This document shows positions 42,299-50,749 of a stretch of 64,000 nt of DNA, one piece after another. The position numbers were made by a program, and so were the translations under genes. The notes beneath the pieces are model-generated. The model ran no database searches, had not been told where the DNA came from, and saw only the letters and a list, made by a program, of their open reading frames with translations. Each line of letters opens with the position of its first letter. Positions within the stretch are counted from its first letter, which is position 1. Origin of the DNA: Streptomyces hygroscopicus (GTDB taxonomy: Bacteria > Actinomycetota > Actinomycetes > Streptomycetales > Streptomycetaceae); the NCBI RefSeq assembly GCF_026168105.1, contig NZ_LBMW01000007.1, positions 181,827 through 245,826 of the forward strand, given 5' to 3'.

Positions 42299-43633
42299 TC
42301 AGCCGTTCGTCGTCTCCCCGAGCGTCTTCGACACGTTCACGAAGCCCTTGTGGGCTGCCAACAGCTGACCGTCGCGTACGACCTGGAAGGTCACGTCGGA
42401 GTTGACCAGGCGGGGGAAGCCGACGACCGCGGTCAGGTCCTGCAAGCGCCAGCTGAGGGTCGGGGTGAGGCCGCCCGTGTCCACCTTGAGGCCGTTGTCG
42501 AGGGCCGAGTGGATCGTGCGCGCGGTCACCTCGCCGCCGCCGAGCGAGTCGATGACCTTCTTCAGGACCGTGTACGCGATCCACGTGGTCTGCACGCCCA
42601 CGTCCGCCGGATCGATCCGGTTGTCGCCGAAGGCCTCCTCGCGGATCACCTGCTTCATCGGGGCCCAGCGCGCGTCCGTCGCCTCCGGGTACCAGCCGGT
42701 GACGTACGCCCCTTCGTAAGGCCCCGAGCTGCCGCCGGACGCGTCCACGACCGACTGGTCCACGCTGCCGAGCACGGAGGCGGTGCGCACCGCCGGATAG
42801 TCGCCGCTCAGCCGGCGGAAGGAGTCCATGAAGGTTCCCGTGCGGTCGTCCAGCGCGGGTACCACGCACCCCTTCTTCAGCGGATTCGACGTCGTCCGCC
42901 GCAGTGCCTGCTGGGCCTGGTCGTCGAACGAGTTGGCGTCGTCCGCCGCGCGCACGTCCTCGGCCGTCGTGTGCTTCCCCGCCTTGAGCCCCGAGTTCAG
43001 CAACAGGGGGAGCTGGTCGCCGGCGACGGTGTCGGGGCGCACCAGCGCCACCGGACCGCAACTCTTGCCCAGCTCTTCGCCGAGGCCGGCCAGCAGAGCG
43101 GGCTGGCCGCCGTTGACGGGGTAGGAGAGCACGCTCTTGAACTCGTCGTCGGTGAGTCCGTAGCCGCCGATATAGGGGATGCCGGCCGACTCCAGCGGGG
43201 AGAGGAAGGAGGACGCGTACTGGCTGTAGGAGCCGACGACGGCGACGACGTTCTCCTTGACGGCGAGCCGGGCGCACTTGGCGGCGCCCACGTAGTCGTT
43301 GTGTTCGTTGCAGGTCAGGACGTCGAGCTTGCGCCCGTGCAGGCCGCCGTGCGCGTTGACCCAGCGCGCGTAGGCGCTCGCCATCGCCGGCATGCCCGGC
43401 TTGTTGGTCGATGTTGTGTTCTCGGGTGCCCAGGTCATGACGGTCACGGGGTCGCCCCCGGCTTCCCCCGTGGTGCCGGGAACGACGCCGCAGGCGACTG
43501 CAATCGACGCACACGCCACCAGCGCGCCTGCCGACAGCAGGGCGGTCCTGACGCGGGGAGTCGCGGCTCTGCGGACGGAGCCAGGTTCGCGGGGCCGGGT
43601 GGGGGAAGAGCTGGTGCGTCGCCTGCCGGTCAT
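42299..43633 (-). CDS. Substrate-binding lipoprotein, branched-chain amino-acid (type 1 PBP) family
   Basis: About 444 aa. An arginine-rich N terminus, hydrophobic stretch 'ALLSAGALVACASIAVAC' and lipobox AVAC give a lipoprotein signal. The mature part is a type 1 periplasmic-binding fold: 'PVTVMTWAPENTTSTNKPGM', 'VAVVGSYSQYASSFLSPLES', 'IPYIGGYGLTDDEF'. No permease or ATPase genes are nearby, so it may serve as an orphan receptor. Start: ATG 43633 or GTG 43639; longer frames add unrelated residues. Confidence 0.83.
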   Translation of the reverse strand: MTGRRRTSSSPTRPREPGSVRRAATPRVRTALLSAGALVACASIAVACGVVPGTTGEAGGDPVTVMTWAPENTTSTNKPGMPAMASAYARWVNAHGGLHGRKLDVLTCNEHNDYVGAAKCARLAVKENVVAVVGSYSQYASSFLSPLESAGIPYIGGYGLTDDEFKSVLSYPVNGGQPALLAGLGEELGKSCGPVALVRPDTVAGDQLPLLLNSGLKAGKHTTAEDVRAADDANSFDDQAQQALRRTTSNPLKKGCVVPALDDRTGTFMDSFRRLSGDYPAVRTASVLGSVDQSVVDASGGSSGPYEGAYVTGWYPEATDARWAPMKQVIREEAFGDNRIDPADVGVQTTWIAYTVLKKVIDSLGGGEVTARTIHSALDNGLKVDTGGLTPTLSWRLQDLTAVVGFPRLVNSDVTFQVVRDGQLLAAHKGFVNVSKTLGETTNG

Positions 43634-43750
43634 GGACACGCACGATTCCGTCACACAGCTAACCCGTAGGTGACCCGTGATCAACGGTGGGTGACACAGA
43701 GGTGAATTACGGGGGTCGATGCTCTGGATTTCACCGGGAACGTACGATCG

Positions 43751-44251
43751 GTGACCGTGCAAGGTTCGGAGAACTCTTCCCGTCGCGGGCGTCGCTCATC
43801 CACCATGGGCGGCATGCCACTGAACGACATGCCGTGGTGGCGCTGGCGCAGCAATGTGCGCTCCGCGCTGCACATGCTCTCCGATCCCGTGTTCCAGCGG
43901 GACGTCTGGCTGGCCGGTGTCGAGGGGTACGGCGACTTCACCGACGCCGTGTACCGCCTGGTCGAGGACACCTGGCTGGACAACTGGTCCGCCGAGAAGT
44001 ACGTCGGCACGATCTTCCGCGACTCGCAGGAGGCGGCGCTCGTCGACACCGCCGTGCTGCGGGTGCTGCGGATCATGCACCAGGTCGGCCCGGACGCGCC
44101 GGTGCAGACGTACTTCGACCACCACGGGTGGCCGGAGGCGGTGCGCGCGGCGCGGGACGCCCACGTGCGGCTCGCCACGAGCGACGGCGAGGACCCGGAC
44201 GCCCCGCCGCGCACGCTCGAGGTGCTGCGGATCCTCACGCGGACCGCGTAG
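43751..44251 (+). CDS. SCO4402 family protein
   Basis: Up to 166 aa. The conserved part is 'MPLNDMPWWRWRSNVRSALH', 'EDTWLDNWSAEKYVGTIFRD' and 'VLRIMHQVGPDAPVQTYFDH', which I recognise as the family named after S. coelicolor SCO4402; its function is unknown. The start may be GTG 43751 or GTG 43757 (a TACGAT box 8 nt upstream would make that leaderless), or the internal MGGMPLND at 43805. Short helical protein, no signal peptide. Confidence 0.8.
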   Translation: MTVQGSENSSRRGRRSSTMGGMPLNDMPWWRWRSNVRSALHMLSDPVFQRDVWLAGVEGYGDFTDAVYRLVEDTWLDNWSAEKYVGTIFRDSQEAALVDTAVLRVLRIMHQVGPDAPVQTYFDHHGWPEAVRAARDAHVRLATSDGEDPDAPPRTLEVLRILTRTA

Positions 44252-44284
44252 GCCGTCCGCTGGGCCGTCCGCTGGGCCGTCCGG
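44251..44284 (+). repeat. 12-bp tandem repeat GGCCGTCCGCTG
   Basis: Two full copies (44251, 44263) and a half copy (44275) in the gap before purU. Confidence 0.6.
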
Positions 44285-44335
44285 GTGTCGGGACGGCAGT
44301 CCGCACAGACACGCGGACATGAGACCCTGGCGTGC

Positions 44336-45217
44336 ATGAACGAGCAGTCCACCCGGCCCACGGCCCGCGCCGACCAGTACGTCCTCACCCTGTCCTGCCC
44401 GGACAAGCAGGGCATCGTGCACGCCGTGTCGAGCTACCTCTTCATGACCGGCTGCAACATCGAGGACAGTCAGCAGTTCGGCGACCACGACACGGGACTG
44501 TTCTTCATGCGGGTCCACTTCTCGGCGGAGGCGCCGGTGAGCGTGGACAAGCTGCGCGCGAGTTTCGCGGCGATCGGTGACTCCTTCCACATGGACTGGC
44601 AGATCCACCGGGCCGACGAGCAGATGCGCGTCATCCTGATGGTCAGCAGGTTCGGCCACTGCCTGAACGACCTGCTCTTCCGCGCCCGGATCGGCGCGCT
44701 GCCCGTCGAGATCGCGGCGGTTGTGTCCAACCACACCGAATTCGCCGAGCTGGTCGGCTCGTACAACCTCCCCTTCCACCACATCCCGGTGACGAAGGAC
44801 ACCAAGCAGGAGGCCGAGGCGAGGCTGCTGGAGCTGGTCGGGGAGCTGGACGTCGAGCTGGTGGTCCTGGCCCGCTACATGCAGGTGCTCTCGGACGACC
44901 TGTGCAAGCAGCTCAGCGGCCGGATCATCAACATCCACCACTCGTTCCTGCCGAGCTTCAAGGGCGCCAAGCCGTACCACCAGGCGCACGATCGCGGCGT
45001 GAAGCTGATCGGTGCCACCGCGCACTACGTCACCGCGGACCTGGACGAGGGCCCGATCATCGAGCAGGAGGTCGAGCGGGTGGGCCATGACGTGACGCCG
45101 GACCAGCTGGTCGCGATCGGCCGCGATGTGGAGTGCCAGGCGCTGGCGAGGGCGGTCAAGTGGCACGCCGAGCGGCGGATCCTGCTGAACGGGCGGCGGA
45201 CGGTGGTGTTCGCGTAG
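44336..45217 (+). CDS. purU: Formyltetrahydrofolate deformylase
   Basis: 293 aa: an N-terminal ACT domain ('YVLTLSCPDKQGIVHAVSSY', residues 12-90) and a formyl-transferase catalytic domain with 'VVLARYMQVLSDDL', 'INIHHSFLPSFKGAKPYHQA' (catalytic His) and 'GATAHYVTADLDEGPIIEQE' (Asp). It releases formate from 10-formyl-THF, balancing one-carbon units and feeding PurT. MNEQSTRPTA at 44336 is used; the 17 upstream residues are not family-like. Confidence 0.93.
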   Translation: MNEQSTRPTARADQYVLTLSCPDKQGIVHAVSSYLFMTGCNIEDSQQFGDHDTGLFFMRVHFSAEAPVSVDKLRASFAAIGDSFHMDWQIHRADEQMRVILMVSRFGHCLNDLLFRARIGALPVEIAAVVSNHTEFAELVGSYNLPFHHIPVTKDTKQEAEARLLELVGELDVELVVLARYMQVLSDDLCKQLSGRIINIHHSFLPSFKGAKPYHQAHDRGVKLIGATAHYVTADLDEGPIIEQEVERVGHDVTPDQLVAIGRDVECQALARAVKWHAERRILLNGRRTVVFA

Positions 45218-45224
45218 GCCCTGC

Positions 45225-47102
45225 CTACATGCGGCTCAGCGACGCGGCGGCGAACAGCAGGTCCTTGATCGCCTCGCGGTCGCCCACCTGCCCCGCGGCC
45301 GCCTCCTCCGGCGGCACATGGCCCGCGGCCAGACGGCAGAACTCCACCCCGTCGAGCGCGACGTGCGCGACCTCGTGCTCGGCGGAGGCGACCGCGCCGG
45401 GCGAGTCGAGGGCGATCAGCCACTCGCCGCCGCCGGCGCCCTCGATCTCCAGGCGTACGGTGCGCCCGGGTTCGCCGGCGGGGACGAGGTGCCGGGTGCG
45501 GCCGCGCGCGGCATGCCCGGCCCGTCGCCGCGCCGCCAGCGCCGCGGGCAGCATCCGCGCGCCCAGGTCGATCATCCGGTTCAGATGACGTGGGGCCGGG
45601 GGCCCGTACGGATAGTCGATGGCGTCCGCGATGTCCTCCGCGTGCACCCAGCACTCGAAGGCCCGGTCCAGCATCGCGTCGTGCAGCGGCAGCCCGAAAC
45701 CGCCGTACGGCACGGCGAGCGTCTCGGAGGCCTCGCCGGTGACGCAGGCCGTCCGCACCAGGTTGTGGGTCTGCTCCCGCCACGGAACGCGTACGCCACG
45801 GGTGGGCGGGAAGTACGAGCCGCGCCAGTAGGCCTCCGTGCGGCCCTCGGGGGTGGCGGCCTGGGCGGCCGGGTTCCCGAGCGGGTCGTTGAGGCCCAGC
45901 GCTCTTGCCACCAGCCCGTCCACGGAGAGCAGATGGGCGATCACTCCGGCGACGGTGGTACGGCGGCTCGTCGGCGCCGTCCCGTCGAACCAGCGCAGCC
46001 GCACCGGTGTGTGCCACTCGGCGTCGCCGATGTCCTGCAGCAGGGCGTCCAGGCGCGCGGCCTCCGCGTCGTACGGAGCCGCCCACTCGGGGACCGGGAT
46101 GCGCGGCGGGCGGCGGTCGAGGCAGCTCTCCAGGACACGGGTGCGCAGGGCCGGGTCGAGGTCGAGGCTCTCGGCGGGGTGCAGCAGCCCCACGGCCTCG
46201 CGCAGCCGCCGTGCCTCGTCCGCGCACGGGCCGCAGTCGCCGAGGTGTGCCTCCACGGCCGCGGTCTCCTCCGGCGAACACGCGGCGAGTGCCCACGCCC
46301 CGAGCAGCGACTTCAGCACCTGGTGCTCGATCACGACCGGCGCGGCCTCCACATCGGGCAACGGCAGCCCGGTGTCCTCGACGGAACTACGGGCCAACGG
46401 TATATGTGCCCGATTCCGGTCACCGGCAGCGCCACGGTCCGCGGTGTGGGGGCCGCCCGGGCGCTCGGCCGGGGAATCGTCGGGTGTCCAGGGCCCATCG
46501 GTGCGGTCGCTGCCGGGTCTGCCGACGCTTTCGCTTTCGCTCACGCCGCCGTCCTCGGGCGCGCCGGGGGCTTCGTGTGCGTCCGTGTGGTCGGCCGGAG
46601 GTCCGCCGGGGCCTCCTGCTGCGGGTGTGCCGGCGCTCTGGGGTCCACCGGTGCCGTCGGCCGCCACCGGGCACCCGTCCCCCGGTCCGTTCGCCCCGCC
46701 GGCCCCCCGCCGGGCGGGCTTCTGCGGCCGAACCTCGTCGGTGCCTCCGGCCGGTCCGTGGTCCTCACGCCCGCCGACGCCTTCGGCCCCGCGTGTGCCG
46801 GACCCCCAGGGACCGGCCACGCCACCATTCCGCGGCGCCCGCAGCTCCCGCGCCCGGCCCGCCTCGTCGCCCGGTATCCGTGGTTCCCGCGGGCTGTCGT
46901 TCCGCGGCGCCCGCAGCTCCCGCGCCCGGCGTGCCTCGTCGCCCGGTATCCGTGGTTCCCGCGAGCCGTCGGGCCGGTGGGCGTTCTGCCGCGTCGGGGC
47001 CCCCGGGTCGCCGCCGTCGGTGTCCCGCGCCTGTCGGCCCCCGTAGGCGCCGTACGCGTCGTGCTCTCCGTACGTCTCGGAGCGCTCCGCCCCCGTCACC
47101 AT
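45225..47102 (-). CDS. Zinc-finger anti-sigma factor fused to a maleylpyruvate-isomerase-like domain
   Basis: 625 aa. Residues 1-255 are disordered (Gly/Pro/Asp/Arg) and include a 24-aa tandem repeat (REPRIPGDEA...RARELRAPRN twice). The zinc-binding anti-sigma motif H-x3-C-x2-C reads 'AHLGDCGPCADEARRLREAV'. The C-terminal 290 residues resemble the mycothiol-dependent maleylpyruvate isomerase (MDMPI) N domain plus C-terminal part ('ECWVHAEDIADAIDYPYG'). Its ATG overlaps the stop of the upstream ECF sigma gene by 7 bp, so this is the cognate regulator. The fused domain may sense a thiol or metal. Confidence 0.83.
   Translation of the reverse strand: MVTGAERSETYGEHDAYGAYGGRQARDTDGGDPGAPTRQNAHRPDGSREPRIPGDEARRARELRAPRNDSPREPRIPGDEAGRARELRAPRNGGVAGPWGSGTRGAEGVGGREDHGPAGGTDEVRPQKPARRGAGGANGPGDGCPVAADGTGGPQSAGTPAAGGPGGPPADHTDAHEAPGAPEDGGVSESESVGRPGSDRTDGPWTPDDSPAERPGGPHTADRGAAGDRNRAHIPLARSSVEDTGLPLPDVEAAPVVIEHQVLKSLLGAWALAACSPEETAAVEAHLGDCGPCADEARRLREAVGLLHPAESLDLDPALRTRVLESCLDRRPPRIPVPEWAAPYDAEAARLDALLQDIGDAEWHTPVRLRWFDGTAPTSRRTTVAGVIAHLLSVDGLVARALGLNDPLGNPAAQAATPEGRTEAYWRGSYFPPTRGVRVPWREQTHNLVRTACVTGEASETLAVPYGGFGLPLHDAMLDRAFECWVHAEDIADAIDYPYGPPAPRHLNRMIDLGARMLPAALAARRRAGHAARGRTRHLVPAGEPGRTVRLEIEGAGGGEWLIALDSPGAVASAEHEVAHVALDGVEFCRLAAGHVPPEEAAAGQVGDREAIKDLLFAAASLSRM
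46830..46973 (-). repeat. 72-bp in-frame tandem repeat in the anti-sigma gene
   Basis: Units at 46830-46901 and 46902-46973, about 90% identical, encode the repeated 24 residues. The high DNA identity suggests a recent duplication. Confidence 0.75.
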
Positions 47103-47767
47103 GTCGCTCCCGGTTGGGGAAGGATGCCCGCGGGGCCCGTTTCATGAGCCGTGGACAGCAGCTGGAGGCCGAGGCGGAGGCGCCGGCGGGCCTCGTCCTC
47201 CGTGATGTCGAGGTCGGCGGCGGTCTGGCGGTAGTCCCGGCGCTGGAAGTAGGCACGCTCCAGGGCGGCGCGCAGCGGCACGGGCATCGACGTGACGATG
47301 TAGTCCGCGCGGGCCGCGACCGAGGCGTGGCGCACCTTGCGCTCCAGCTCCTCCGGGGTGCCCCGGCCGCTGCGGGCCAGGGCGGCGGTCTCGGCGGCCC
47401 GCAGCCGCTGTACGGCGAGCCGGTGGGTCAGCGTGGCGATCCAGGAGCGCAGGGGGCCCTGCTTGGGGTCGTAGGACTCGGGGTTCTCCCAGAGGCGGAC
47501 GAACACCTCGCACGTGATGCCGTCGGCCGCCTCCTCGTCCCCCAGGACCCGGTGGGCGAGGCCGTGCACGAGCGAGGCGAAGCGGTCGTAGCACTCACCG
47601 AGCGCGGCCGCCTCGCCGTGGGCGAGCCGCTGCTGCATCCTGCGGTCCCACCGGGGCGGTGCGTCCTTCTTCGCCATACGGCCCCTCACCCCCTGGTCGT
47701 GCGCTGCCCGGTTCCTTGTCAGCCCGTGTCGCTCCGCCTCCTCGAATGTAGTCGGCGCGTCGGACAA
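47096..47767 (-). CDS. ECF-type RNA polymerase sigma factor
   Basis: 223 aa. Region 2: 'ECYDRFASLVHGLAHRVLGD' with 'GITCEVFVRLWENPESYDPK' and 'GPLRSWIATLTHRLAVQRLR'; region 4: 'RAALERAYFQRRDYRQTAAD' and 'LDITEDEARRRLRLGLQLLS'. The N-terminal 35 residues are an extension. It is paired with the overlapping anti-sigma gene downstream. TTG 47767 is supported by AAAGGAG 6 nt upstream. Confidence 0.9.
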   Translation of the reverse strand: MSDAPTTFEEAERHGLTRNRAAHDQGVRGRMAKKDAPPRWDRRMQQRLAHGEAAALGECYDRFASLVHGLAHRVLGDEEAADGITCEVFVRLWENPESYDPKQGPLRSWIATLTHRLAVQRLRAAETAALARSGRGTPEELERKVRHASVAARADYIVTSMPVPLRAALERAYFQRRDYRQTAADLDITEDEARRRLRLGLQLLSTAHETGPAGILPQPGATW

Positions 47768-47773
47768 CGCACG

Positions 47774-47780
47774 CTCCTTT
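47774..47780 (-). promoter_or_regulatory. Shine-Dalgarno deciding the TTG start of the ECF sigma factor
   Basis: AAAGGAG on the minus strand, spaced 6 nt from TTG 47767. Confidence 0.6.
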
Positions 47781-48035
47781 ACGGCAATGCGCGCCCGTCG
47801 ACGCGCCGCACGTGGTAGAGGCGCACGGGCGGTACGGGTGCTTCGCGCGGGCGCCTACCCAGGGCGCACCAGACAAGACATGAGCGAACGAGACCGTTGC
47901 AGACTGAATTGGCTCATCTACCACACACTTTCGACCGAAGATTCAGTGTTTCATGGAAGGGCGACGGGGCAGCCGCGCTGAAGGAAGCGTAGGGACCGCT
48001 TCCACTTTTGGTCAGGGTGCGGGCGAACGAGAGGC

Positions 48036-48416
48036 GTGGCGGTGACACTCGAAGTGACCTACGGGGAGCGTGGCGAGTGGGCCGTGCTCCAAGTAACGGG
48101 CGAGCTGGATCTGGTGACCTCACCCGTGCTGCGCCAACGGGTGCACGACGCGGTGGCGGACGGCCGCCACGATCTCGTCCTCGACCTGTCCGAGGTCGTC
48201 TTCTGCGACTCCAGCGGAGTGGGCGTGCTGATCGCCACCCGCCGGCTGATCCGCTCCTGCCAGGGGCGGCTCCGGCTGATCCTGCCCGAGGTCGACACCG
48301 GTGCGGGCTCGCACGTCAACCGGGTCCTCGCCGCGCTCGGTGTGCGCCGCCTCTTCGACGTCCACGCGGATGTCGTCTCGGCCACCGACGAGGACTCGCG
48401 CCCCCTGTCGGCGTGA
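48036..48416 (+). CDS. STAS domain anti-sigma factor antagonist
   Basis: 126 aa. 'LQVTGELDLVTSPVLRQRVH' and 'LDLSEVVFCDSSGVGVLIAT' (phosphorylatable Ser in DSSG) define an anti-anti-sigma factor of the SpoIIAA/RsbV type. It should bind an RsbW-like kinase; one such protein is at 54477-54965. A GGAAGCG/CGCTTCC hairpin (47983-48003) lies in the 5' leader. GTG start with GAGG close upstream. Confidence 0.88.
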   Translation: MAVTLEVTYGERGEWAVLQVTGELDLVTSPVLRQRVHDAVADGRHDLVLDLSEVVFCDSSGVGVLIATRRLIRSCQGRLRLILPEVDTGAGSHVNRVLAALGVRRLFDVHADVVSATDEDSRPLSA

Positions 48417-48451
48417 GCCGCGGGCGGCAACCTCAACGGAGAGTCGCCGGA

Positions 48452-48469
48452 GGGCCACACTGTTGGCCC
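48452..48469 (+). terminator. Weak hairpin after the STAS gene
   Basis: GGGCCA/TGGCCC, 6-bp stem, 6-nt loop. Confidence 0.35.
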
Positions 48470-48584
48470 GGAATTACCGCGGTCTTGGTACAAGCGTCGT
48501 TTTCCGTCTCGCAATCGCCCTCCCACGTCGTACGCTCCCTGCGAGATACACCCCCGATGTGATGTAAGGCGGGCCCGAGAACAC

Positions 48585-49097
48585 ATGGTCAGCACCGAGT
48601 ACGAGCGCAGGATCGCCGCTCGTTTCGCCACCTTCGACCAGGACGGCAACGGCTACATCGACCGCGCGGACTTCAGCGCGGCGGCCAAGGCGGTCCTCAC
48701 CGAGTTCGGCACCACGGCCCGCTCCGAGCAGGGGCAGGCGCTGTACGCCGGGGGCGAGGCGTTCTGGCAGGGCATGGCCGGGATAGCGGACCGCGACGGC
48801 GACCAGCGCATCACGCGCGAGGAGTTCGTCGGCAGCGCGGTCAAGCGGCTGCGCGACAACCCCGAGCGGTTCGCGGAGATCGCCCGTCCCTTCCTGCATG
48901 CGGCGCTCGCCGTGGCGGACGGCGACCGCGACGGCGCGGCCACGGTCGACGAGACCGTCCGTGTGCTGAAGGCCCTCGGGGTGCACGAGGACATCGCCGC
49001 GACGGCCGCCGCCACGCTCGACGCCGACGGGGACGGCAAGGTCGGCGAGGCGGAGATCGTGGCCGCGTTCGCGCGCTACTTCACCGTTCCCGAATAA
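48585..49097 (+). CDS. EF-hand calcium-binding protein (CabD-like)
   Basis: 170 aa with four EF-hand loops: DQDGNGYIDRADF, DRDGDQRITREEF, DGDRDGAATVDET and DADGDGKVGEAEI. All but the third fit the canonical D-x-D/N-G spacing well. The size and loops match streptomycete calmodulin-like proteins such as CabD of S. coelicolor (recalled). Cytosolic, no signal peptide. Its 3' end overlaps the convergent ligase gene by 17 bp. Confidence 0.88.
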   Translation: MVSTEYERRIAARFATFDQDGNGYIDRADFSAAAKAVLTEFGTTARSEQGQALYAGGEAFWQGMAGIADRDGDQRITREEFVGSAVKRLRDNPERFAEIARPFLHAALAVADGDRDGAATVDETVRVLKALGVHEDIAATAAATLDADGDGKVGEAEIVAAFARYFTVPE

Positions 49098-50604
49098 CGT
49101 CACCCGAGTAGCGTTCGCGCAGCTTGTACTTGAGCACCTTCCGCAGGGTCTCGCCCCGCGGAAGGGCGTCCACCACCTCGAGCCGCTCCGGCAGCTTGTG
49201 CACGGACAGCCCTGCCGCGCGCAGATAAGAGGTGACGGCGGACAGGGTCAACCGCTCGGTCCCCGGCGGCTGTTCGATCACCGCGCAGACCAGCTCGCCG
49301 CGTTCCTCGTCGGGCAGTCCGATCACCGCGGCGTCCCGGACCGCCGGGTGTTCGTACAGCAGGTCCTCGATCTCCTTCGCGGAGATGTTCTCGCCCTTGC
49401 GGATGATGACGTCCTTGAGGCGTCCGGTCAGCACCAGATGGCCGGAGTCGGTGAGCCGGCCCAGGTCCCCCGTGCTGAAGAACCCGTCCTCGTCGAACGC
49501 CTCGGCCGTCTGGGCCGGATCCAGATACCCCTGGCAGACGGCCTCTCCGCGCAGACGCACCTCCCCGCCGACGATCCGTATCTCCATGCTCTCCGGGGGC
49601 CGTCCCTCGGTCGTCGCCAGGTTCTCCGCGGAGTCGTCCGGCGCGCCCATGGTGATCATCGGCACCTCGGTCATGCCGTACCCGTGGGTGAGCTGCACGC
49701 CCATCTCGCGGACGACGGAGTGATAGACCTCGGGCGGCTTGGGCGCCCCGCCGCCCGCCAGCAGCCGCAGGGTGGGGATCACCTTCACCCCTGGCTGCTT
49801 GCGCTGTTCCGCCAGGAACATCGAGTAGAACGCGGTGGACCCCCCGGCCACCGTCACCCCGTGCCTGCGGTAGCCCTCCAGCGCGTCCGGCAGCGCGAAG
49901 TGCTCGAACATCACCGCGGGGAAGCCGTACAGCAGCAGCATCACCGTGTAGTCGGGCCCCGCGACATGCGCGTACGGGAAGGCCATCGAGCCCACGTCGT
50001 CCTCCGACAGGCGCAGCGCGTGCGCGAGGCAGGACCCGCCGGCGATCAGCGAACGGTCCGTGTGCAGGACGCCCTTGGGATCGGAGGTCGTCCCCGAGGT
50101 CCAGTAGATCCAGCGGACCGAGGTGCCGTCCGCGGGCGGGGGAGGCAGCACGGACGGGTCCCCGTCGGGCAGGCCGTCACCGTCGTACGCCTCGAAGATC
50201 CCCCGAGCGCCGAGCCGCCGCGCCATCGCGGTGTGGTCGTGGCCCCGCCAGGTGCCCGGTACCGCGAAGAAGTCCGCCTTCGACTCCCGCAGCGCGAACG
50301 CGACCTCGCGTTCGCGGTAGAAGGGGATGACCGGCGTCTGTACGGCGCCGAGGCGGGCCAGCGCGAAGGAGAGCAGGGCGGTCTCGATCCGGGTGGGCAG
50401 CTGCCAGGCGACCACCGTCCCCGGCCGTACGCCCATCCCGTACAGCCCCGCGGCCACCCGCTCGGCCTTCTCGCGCAGCTCGCCGAAGCTCAGGGAACGG
50501 CCGTCCTGGAGCAGGACGGGCCGGTCGGGGGTGAGACCGGCGCGGCGGTCGACCAGCTCCCACAGCGTCCGGGACGTGCTCAGCGCGTGCGCGGTGTCGT
50601 TCAC
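49081..50604 (-). CDS. Acyl-CoA ligase (cyclohexanecarboxylate/medium-chain-acid type, ANL family)
   Basis: 507 aa: 'YWTSGTTSDPKGVLHTDRS' (P-loop), 'HGYGMTEVPMITMG', 'FFSTGDLGRLTDSGHLVLTG' and 'ALPRGETLRKVLKYKL' (catalytic Lys). It is closest in feel to AMP ligases that activate alicyclic or branched acids in degradation. Its GTG faces the amidohydrolase operon across a promoter with two copies of the 19-bp operator, so the ligase and the dehydrogenases are probably co-regulated. Confidence 0.88.
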   Translation of the reverse strand: MNDTAHALSTSRTLWELVDRRAGLTPDRPVLLQDGRSLSFGELREKAERVAAGLYGMGVRPGTVVAWQLPTRIETALLSFALARLGAVQTPVIPFYREREVAFALRESKADFFAVPGTWRGHDHTAMARRLGARGIFEAYDGDGLPDGDPSVLPPPPADGTSVRWIYWTSGTTSDPKGVLHTDRSLIAGGSCLAHALRLSEDDVGSMAFPYAHVAGPDYTVMLLLYGFPAVMFEHFALPDALEGYRRHGVTVAGGSTAFYSMFLAEQRKQPGVKVIPTLRLLAGGGAPKPPEVYHSVVREMGVQLTHGYGMTEVPMITMGAPDDSAENLATTEGRPPESMEIRIVGGEVRLRGEAVCQGYLDPAQTAEAFDEDGFFSTGDLGRLTDSGHLVLTGRLKDVIIRKGENISAKEIEDLLYEHPAVRDAAVIGLPDEERGELVCAVIEQPPGTERLTLSAVTSYLRAAGLSVHKLPERLEVVDALPRGETLRKVLKYKLRERYSGDVIRER

Positions 50605-50618
50605 GGCGGCCCCCTAGT

Positions 50619-50637
50619 AACTGACGATCAGTCAGAT
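50619..50637. promoter_or_regulatory. 19-bp operator, copy 1 (ligase side)
   Basis: AACTGACGATCAGTCAGAT, 16 of 19 matches to the consensus ATCTGACGGTCCGTCAGAT built from the three sites. It lies 15 bp upstream of the ligase start. Confidence 0.6.
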
Positions 50638-50706
50638 ATCAGCGAGAGCGTAGGCGTCGTCGCCTTGTCGGTCCAGGGGCGCGGGGCTAGCCTGTGGGCG
50701 AGAAAA

Positions 50707-50725
50707 ATCTGACGGTCCATCAGAT
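50707..50725. promoter_or_regulatory. 19-bp operator, copy 2 (amidohydrolase side)
   Basis: ATCTGACGGTCCATCAGAT, 18 of 19 matches; a near-perfect palindrome centred on T50716, 25 bp upstream of the amidohydrolase ATG. Confidence 0.7.
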
Positions 50726-50749
50726 ATATTCGCCGGGCGGAGGGGACTC

